Below are positions 60,070 through 64,000 of a stretch of DNA of 64,000 bases, piece by piece; positions within the stretch are counted from its first letter, which is position 1; every line of letters starts with the position of its first letter. The notes under the pieces were generated by a model. That model had not been told where the DNA came from and searched no databases. It saw nothing but the letters and a program-made list of their open reading frames with translations. The stretch is from positions 1-64,000 of the forward strand of contig JANNRR010000085.1 in assembly GCA_031401675.1 (NCBI GenBank), in the 5' to 3' direction. The stretch is from JANNRR01 sp031401675. GTDB lineage: Bacteria > Pseudomonadota > Alphaproteobacteria > Rhodobacterales > Rhodobacteraceae. A program made the translations under genes and the position numbers.

Positions 60070-60612
60070 TCAGTTGGTCCAACCGGTGCTGGTGGCGTCC
60101 GCTGCCCCGCCCCCCAGCAACCCCGCCGCCAGTAGCGCCAGCAGCCCGCCAGCCGCAGCCGCCCCCAACCCGCCAGAAGCACCTGCCGCCGCCGCCGTCC
60201 GGCCAACGCCGGTGCTGGCCACCCCGCTCCGCCCCAGCACCGCCGGATCACACGGTGCCACCTGCACCTGAACCACCCGGCGCGACATGCCGGCCGCCAG
60301 CAGATCCCCCGGTGCGCGCTGCACCACAACGCTGCCCGACTGCATCCCGGTTGCCAGCACGAAACCTTGCACCGCCTGCGCCCGCGCCGCTGCCAGCGCG
60401 GCATTGCCGGTTGCGTTGGCCACCATGTCGGCAGAGCCGGAAATCCTGACGGCAGAGCCGGGATAGGCCCGCACCACCTGCTGCAGGATCGCCTGACTGG
60501 CCCCGGTCAGGGTGGCGCTTTCGTTGCCGAAGCTCAGGCGCAGCGTGCAATCCGCCTGCATCGGCGACCCGATCGCTCCGAAAACGCCCAACGCGAACAG
60601 CATGGTTTTCAT
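60070..60612 (-). CDS. Exported OmpA-like protein with Gly/Ala-rich tail
   Basis: A 180-residue protein with a signal peptide (MLFALGVFGAIGSPMQA), two Cys (ADC and APC), and a middle that resembles a degenerate OmpA C-terminal domain (AVRISGSADMV, AARAQAVQGFVLATG). The C terminus is a Gly/Ala zipper (GASGGLGAAAAGGLLALLAAGLLGGGAAD) that could insert in a membrane. I cannot place it in a family. Convergent with arsR, 7 bases apart. Confidence 0.6.
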   Translation of the reverse strand: MKTMLFALGVFGAIGSPMQADCTLRLSFGNESATLTGASQAILQQVVRAYPGSAVRISGSADMVANATGNAALAAARAQAVQGFVLATGMQSGSVVVQRAPGDLLAAGMSRRVVQVQVAPCDPAVLGRSGVASTGVGRTAAAAGASGGLGAAAAGGLLALLAAGLLGGGAADATSTGWTN

Positions 60613-60755
60613 CAGCGCAACCCGTGCAACAACCAAGGATCGCGCCGGCTTAGCAGGGACTGGCTAAAACTTGCTGAATCCGGTGCGACCATCGGGCAGC
60701 CGGACACAAAACCCGCCGCCGCATAGCAGCAGGTTCAAAGGTCCGGGCCGGGGCC

Positions 60756-61649
60756 CTATTGCGACAGGGCACCCCAGCCCTTGGCCTCGGTCTTCAGAAA
60801 CGACAGGAATGCCTGCACCTTGGTCGTGCGGTGCAGGTCGACATGCGTCACCAGCCAGATCGGCGCCGACCATTCCGGGCGGTGCGGCAAAACCGGCACC
60901 AGATCCGGATCGCCTGCCGCCTCCGCCACCGGCAGGAAACCGATCCCGGCCCCGAACCGCACGGCCTCCTCCAGCGCCCGGGTCTCGGTGGCGCGAAACC
61001 GGATGCACTCGCTTGGAACATTCGCGCGCAACCAGCGCCAGAACGGCGCCCTTGCCTGCACGTCGTCGTGCCCGACAAAGACGTGCCCGCCAAACTCCTC
61101 GGTCGAGGCCGGCAGCCCATGCGCCTTGACGTAGGCCGACGCGGCATAGAGCGCCCAATGCTGCGAGACCAGCGGCTGCACCACATTGTCCGGCTGATCC
61201 GGCACCGACCCGGCCCGGATCGCCACATGCGCCTCGCCGTATTCCAGCCGATAGACGCGCTCGTCCGCCAGAAAGCGGATGACCACCGCCGGGTGCGCCG
61301 CCTGAAACCGGGCCAGCACCGGCACCAGCCGCCGCGAAAACCCCGGAACCGAGGTGATCACCAGGTCGCCCGTCACTTCCTGACCGTGGCCTCTGATCCG
61401 CCCGGTCAGTTGCGACAACTGGTCATCGGTCGCCTGCGCCACCCGCAACAGATCCTGCCCGGCCTCGGTCGCCGTGTAACCACGGGCATGGCGCTGAAAC
61501 AGCTTTGTCGCCAACCGATGCTCCAGCGCATCGATGTGCCGGATCACCGTCGCATGGTGCACTCCCAGCACTTCGGCAGCGCCAGACACGGTGCCAAGCC
61601 GCGCCACGTGATAGGCCGTCCGAATCTCGTCCCAGGTATCGACTGACAT
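60756..61649 (-). CDS. LysR family transcriptional regulator
   Basis: A 297-residue LTTR: N-terminal helix-turn-helix TVSGAAEVLGVHHATVIRHIDALEHRLATKLFQRHARGYTATEAG and a substrate-binding domain. The effector is unknown. The nearest genes are an OmpA-like gene and a glycosyltransferase on the same strand; no divergent gene gives a clear target. Confidence 0.88.
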   Translation of the reverse strand: MSVDTWDEIRTAYHVARLGTVSGAAEVLGVHHATVIRHIDALEHRLATKLFQRHARGYTATEAGQDLLRVAQATDDQLSQLTGRIRGHGQEVTGDLVITSVPGFSRRLVPVLARFQAAHPAVVIRFLADERVYRLEYGEAHVAIRAGSVPDQPDNVVQPLVSQHWALYAASAYVKAHGLPASTEEFGGHVFVGHDDVQARAPFWRWLRANVPSECIRFRATETRALEEAVRFGAGIGFLPVAEAAGDPDLVPVLPHRPEWSAPIWLVTHVDLHRTTKVQAFLSFLKTEAKGWGALSQ

Positions 61650-61802
61650 AGGCTCCCGTTTTGACTGGCTATTCCGGTGTCGTGTTCAAAGCGCGCTCTG
61701 CAGGCCTAAAGACAACCCACAGGCTACAATTGGGCGATTTGCGGAACCGCACAACCCCCCGTTCCGTCCCACAAGCGGCAATCCCCGGTCGGCGGGCTGC
61801 CG

Positions 61803-62663
61803 CTAGACCTGCCCGGTCACACCCGGACGCTGCGGCACGCCGCCACGCCGGACCGCCGCCGGCTCACGAAACCGCTGACTGGGGTCCTCGCCCAGCCGCG
61901 CCCGTTCCGCCAGCCCCAGTGACCTCCATTCCAGGGCCAGCGCCTCGCGCTCCAACCGCAGCAATTCGGCCAGCGTCCGCACCCGGGCCGCACCCGGCTG
62001 GCGCAGGTGCTGCAGCAGCCGATGACTGTGGATGATCGTCGGCAGCGCATCCAGCGGCTCCCACGCGTCCATCATCGTCACCCGGCGCAGGTTGAACTCG
62101 GGCGGCAGCACATGGAACCTTATGTCCGACGACCAGATCAGGTCCTTGAACGTCACCTGATCACGTTCCACCCCCACCTCGCGATAGCGCCGCGCCCATT
62201 CCGCGAAGAACGCACCTGTCACCGCAGACCGCCGGTACAGCAACACCCCGGTATTCAGCTGCGGAAAGGCATAGGGGGTCACTTCCTCATGCCCTTCGCG
62301 GATCATCGCCGAAATGCGCCGCACATCATGCGCCAGCGCCATCTCGAACCGGTCCAGCACGGCGAACAGATCGCCCAGCGGCTTCACCACCAACGTATCG
62401 CAATCAAGGAAAAGCGTCCGCTCGAACCGGCTCAACGGCATGCAGGCGATCTTGGCCCGCGCCATCCTGCTGCGCAACGCCGCCTCGGGGATGCGGTGCA
62501 CCCGGTCGAACGGCGCGCCGCCCATCAGGTCAACCGGCACCGGCAGATCGCTGAACACGTCGATCGGAAGTCCCGGGCTGGCCTCGCGCAGACTGCGCGC
62601 CGAAGCGGTGGCAAGCTCCAGATACCCGGCCCCCTGCGCCACATAGATCACCCCGTCCTGCAT
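61803..62663 (-). CDS. Putative GT-A type glycosyltransferase
   Basis: A 286-residue cytoplasmic protein with a nucleotide-diphospho-sugar transferase fold: VIYVAQGAGYLELATASARSLRE, RFERTLFLDCDTLVVKPL (DxD-type), YAFPQLNTGVLLYRRS, and ERDQVTFKDLIW. Acceptor unknown. The ATG at 62663 has GGAGG upstream; the frame extends to 62828. Divergent from a metallo-hydrolase gene. Confidence 0.8.
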   Translation of the reverse strand: MQDGVIYVAQGAGYLELATASARSLREASPGLPIDVFSDLPVPVDLMGGAPFDRVHRIPEAALRSRMARAKIACMPLSRFERTLFLDCDTLVVKPLGDLFAVLDRFEMALAHDVRRISAMIREGHEEVTPYAFPQLNTGVLLYRRSAVTGAFFAEWARRYREVGVERDQVTFKDLIWSSDIRFHVLPPEFNLRRVTMMDAWEPLDALPTIIHSHRLLQHLRQPGAARVRTLAELLRLEREALALEWRSLGLAERARLGEDPSQRFREPAAVRRGGVPQRPGVTGQV

Positions 62664-62793
62664 TCCGCAGCCCTCCGTCCAATCCACCGACCGCAATCTA
62701 GGGCAAAACCGGCCAAAGCCAATCTCGGGCTTGCAAACCGGATCTCCTGGCGGCAAGCCGCTTGTGCCAGCACGCGGCAGCACAGGAACGCCC

Positions 62794-63552
62794 ATGACCG
62801 TCACCAAGTTCCAGGGTACCAGCATCACCCGGCTTTTCGTGCTGGATTACGGCCTGTTCCGGGTTCATGCCGGCGGGCGGGTTGTCGGCATCCCGGGGTT
62901 CCTGCTGCAAACCGCCGACGGGCGGAACATTCTGATCGATACCGGCTTTCCGGCGGAATATGCCGACGACGCCGCAACCGCATCCCGGCGCGACGGACTG
63001 GACGGGTTCGGCCAGATGTTGCACCTGACCAGGGCGAACCTGCCCGCCGGGCAGTTGGCGCTTGTCGGCCTGACCCCCGCCGATATCGACCTGATCATCC
63101 TGACCCACGGTCATATCGACCATGTCGGCGGCTTGCCCGGCTTTGCCCATGCGCCGATCCTGATGGCGGCGGCCGAACGGCAGCACCCGCGCCCGCTGTA
63201 CTTCGGCACCGCCCGGCCAATGGCATGGCCGCTGGCCGACTACCGGCTGCTCGATTACGACCTGAGCCTCTGTCCCGGCCTCGACATAATGCTTTGTCCC
63301 GGCCACGCCCCGGGCCAGCTGGCCTTTCTGCTGCAATTGCCGGAAACCGGGCCGGTGCTGATCACCTCCGACGCCATCTCGCGGCCTTCCGAACCGTCCG
63401 AGGGCTTTGCCGGCTCCTGGGACGTGGCGCAGGCAAAGGCCAGCGGGTCACGCCTGCTGGCGCTGGCCGACAGGCATGGTGCCTTCATCATCTGGGGCCA
63501 CGGCCCCGAACAATGGCCGACCCTGCGCAAGGCCCCGGACTGCTACAGCTAG
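62794..63552 (+). CDS. Metallo-beta-lactamase fold hydrolase, AHL-lactonase-like
   Basis: A 252-residue MBL hydrolase: HxHxDH at residues 105-110 (ILTHGHIDHVGG), a later His in CPGHAPGQLAF, Asp in ITSDAIS and a final His in IIWGHGPEQW. Layout resembles N-acyl-homoserine lactonases (AttM type) as well as other lactonases, so quorum quenching is possible but not shown. AGGAA precedes the chosen ATG. No signal peptide. Confidence 0.82.
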   Translation: MTVTKFQGTSITRLFVLDYGLFRVHAGGRVVGIPGFLLQTADGRNILIDTGFPAEYADDAATASRRDGLDGFGQMLHLTRANLPAGQLALVGLTPADIDLIILTHGHIDHVGGLPGFAHAPILMAAAERQHPRPLYFGTARPMAWPLADYRLLDYDLSLCPGLDIMLCPGHAPGQLAFLLQLPETGPVLITSDAISRPSEPSEGFAGSWDVAQAKASGSRLLALADRHGAFIIWGHGPEQWPTLRKAPDCYS

Positions 63553-63735
63553 GACGGGATCAGGATTTGTGGACCCGCCGCACCTGCGACCGCCTTCAAA
63601 AGCCCGATCCGCACTGCTTCACAGGATCGTTGTCCAGCGTCGCAGGCAGGTCGGTCACCGCCTTTCCCGGACACCAGTTTTCGTTTGCATTGTCGCAAGA
63701 ACTGGCGGTTTCATGCGCTGAACGGAGTGTTCTGC

Positions 63736-64000
63736 ATGTCAAATCGCTGGTCGATCCTTGCCGTCCTGTTCCTTGCAAGACTGACAATGTCTTTTCAATT
63801 TCAGGCGGTGGCAGCGCTTTCTCCGCTTCTTGTTGAGAATCACGGTGTCAGCATTGCCGATATCGGCCTGCTGATCGGGCTTTATCTTGCGCCGGGCGTT
63901 ATTGTTGCCATCCCGGGCGGTGCCATCGCGGCACGTTTCGGCGACAAGCGCATCGTAAGCGCCAGTCTGATCCTGATGTTGATCGGCGGTGCCATGATCG
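63736..64000 (+). CDS. MFS transporter, N-terminal part (runs off the window)
   Basis: 88 codons of a major facilitator protein; GVSIADIGLLIGLYLAPGVI and GGAIAARFGDKRIV hold the loop 2-3 signature. It resembles the cyanate/nitrate (CynX-like) branch. ATG at 63736 has GGAG 9 bases upstream. C-terminal portion is outside the window. Confidence 0.8.
   Translation, partial: MSNRWSILAVLFLARLTMSFQFQAVAALSPLLVENHGVSIADIGLLIGLYLAPGVIVAIPGGAIAARFGDKRIVSASLILMLIGGAMI

Noticed and set aside
62007..63836. 609-codon plus-strand frame spanning the glycosyltransferase and hydrolase genes
   Set aside because: It overlaps two well-supported genes in other frames and has no motif of its own.
1..64000. tRNA, rRNA, CRISPR and prophage features
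   Set aside because: I saw no cloverleaf-like sequence with CCA context, no rRNA segment, no regularly spaced repeat-spacer array, and no phage structural or integrase gene.

Overview
The window is a GC-rich (roughly two-thirds G+C by eye), densely coded stretch of an alphaproteobacterial chromosome, most likely a member of the order Rhodobacterales. The gene content and order point there: comF-grxC-nitrilase-marR beside ubiG, DUF3576-leuS-lptE-holA, hslO-NUDIX-cca, an F0 ATP synthase operon with two b-type subunits (b and b') separate from F1, a Rhodobacter-type porin, a GT14/DUF5928 glycosyltransferase opposite a sulfotransferase, and DUF2125, DUF3052 and DUF482 proteins. No tRNA, rRNA, CRISPR array, prophage or intact insertion sequence was seen. 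The first 135 bases are the 3' end of an unidentified, lower-GC gene.

Layout. 0-8.7 kb: proline iminopeptidase, ubiG, a four-gene comF-grxC-nit-marR operon, an NDUFAF5-like methyltransferase, ferrochelatase, a small secreted/membrane protein, and two L,D-transpeptidases around a CAP-domain lipoprotein. 8.7-16.5 kb: a long minus-strand run (Hsp33, NUDIX, CCA-adding enzyme, two translationally coupled ABC exporters, an Fe-S RNA uracil methyltransferase). 16.6-21.4 kb: a NUDIX gene, then a compact plus-strand operon that is the most unusual part of the window: a mannonate-dehydratase-like domain fused to a phosphotransferase kinase, an enolase paralogue with altered catalytic residues, and an SDR dehydrogenase. 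21.4-28.4 kb: a structured intergenic repeat, YggS, a porin, and DUF3576-leuS-lptE-holA. 28.5-35 kb: a flavoprotein, an alpha/beta hydrolase and MarR regulator facing each other across three 21-bp tandem repeats, an MscS channel, DUF2125 and a GAF protein. 35-46 kb: M20 amidohydrolase, DUF482 protein, GDPD, RidA, a type I secretion ABC/MFP pair, mlaA-mlaC, and PBP1A. 46-53 kb: glnK-amtB, HIT, GT14-DUF5928 glycosyltransferase, sulfotransferase, DUF3052, adenosine kinase, endonuclease III. 54-64 kb: an Ada-like methyltransferase, OmpA lipoprotein, FadR-type regulator, a second copy of the structured repeat, the F0 operon, ArsR, an OmpA-like protein, LysR, a glycosyltransferase, a lactonase-like metallo-hydrolase and the start of an MFS transporter.

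How the genes fit together. Much of the window is core: cell envelope (LptE, MlaA/MlaC, PBP1A, L,D-transpeptidases, OmpA lipoprotein, porin), translation and RNA (LeuS, Cca, RNA methyltransferase), respiration and cofactors (UbiG, HemH, F0, the NDUFAF5-like protein), and nitrogen sensing (GlnK-AmtB). The accessory candidates are the kinase-fusion/enolase/SDR operon, the sulfotransferase/GT14 pair, and the two intergenic elements at 21.5 and 56.5 kb. The arms of those elements carry compensatory base changes, so their secondary structure appears to be under selection or copied as a folded unit.

All calls rest on reading translated sequence and recalling family motifs. No database search was run.
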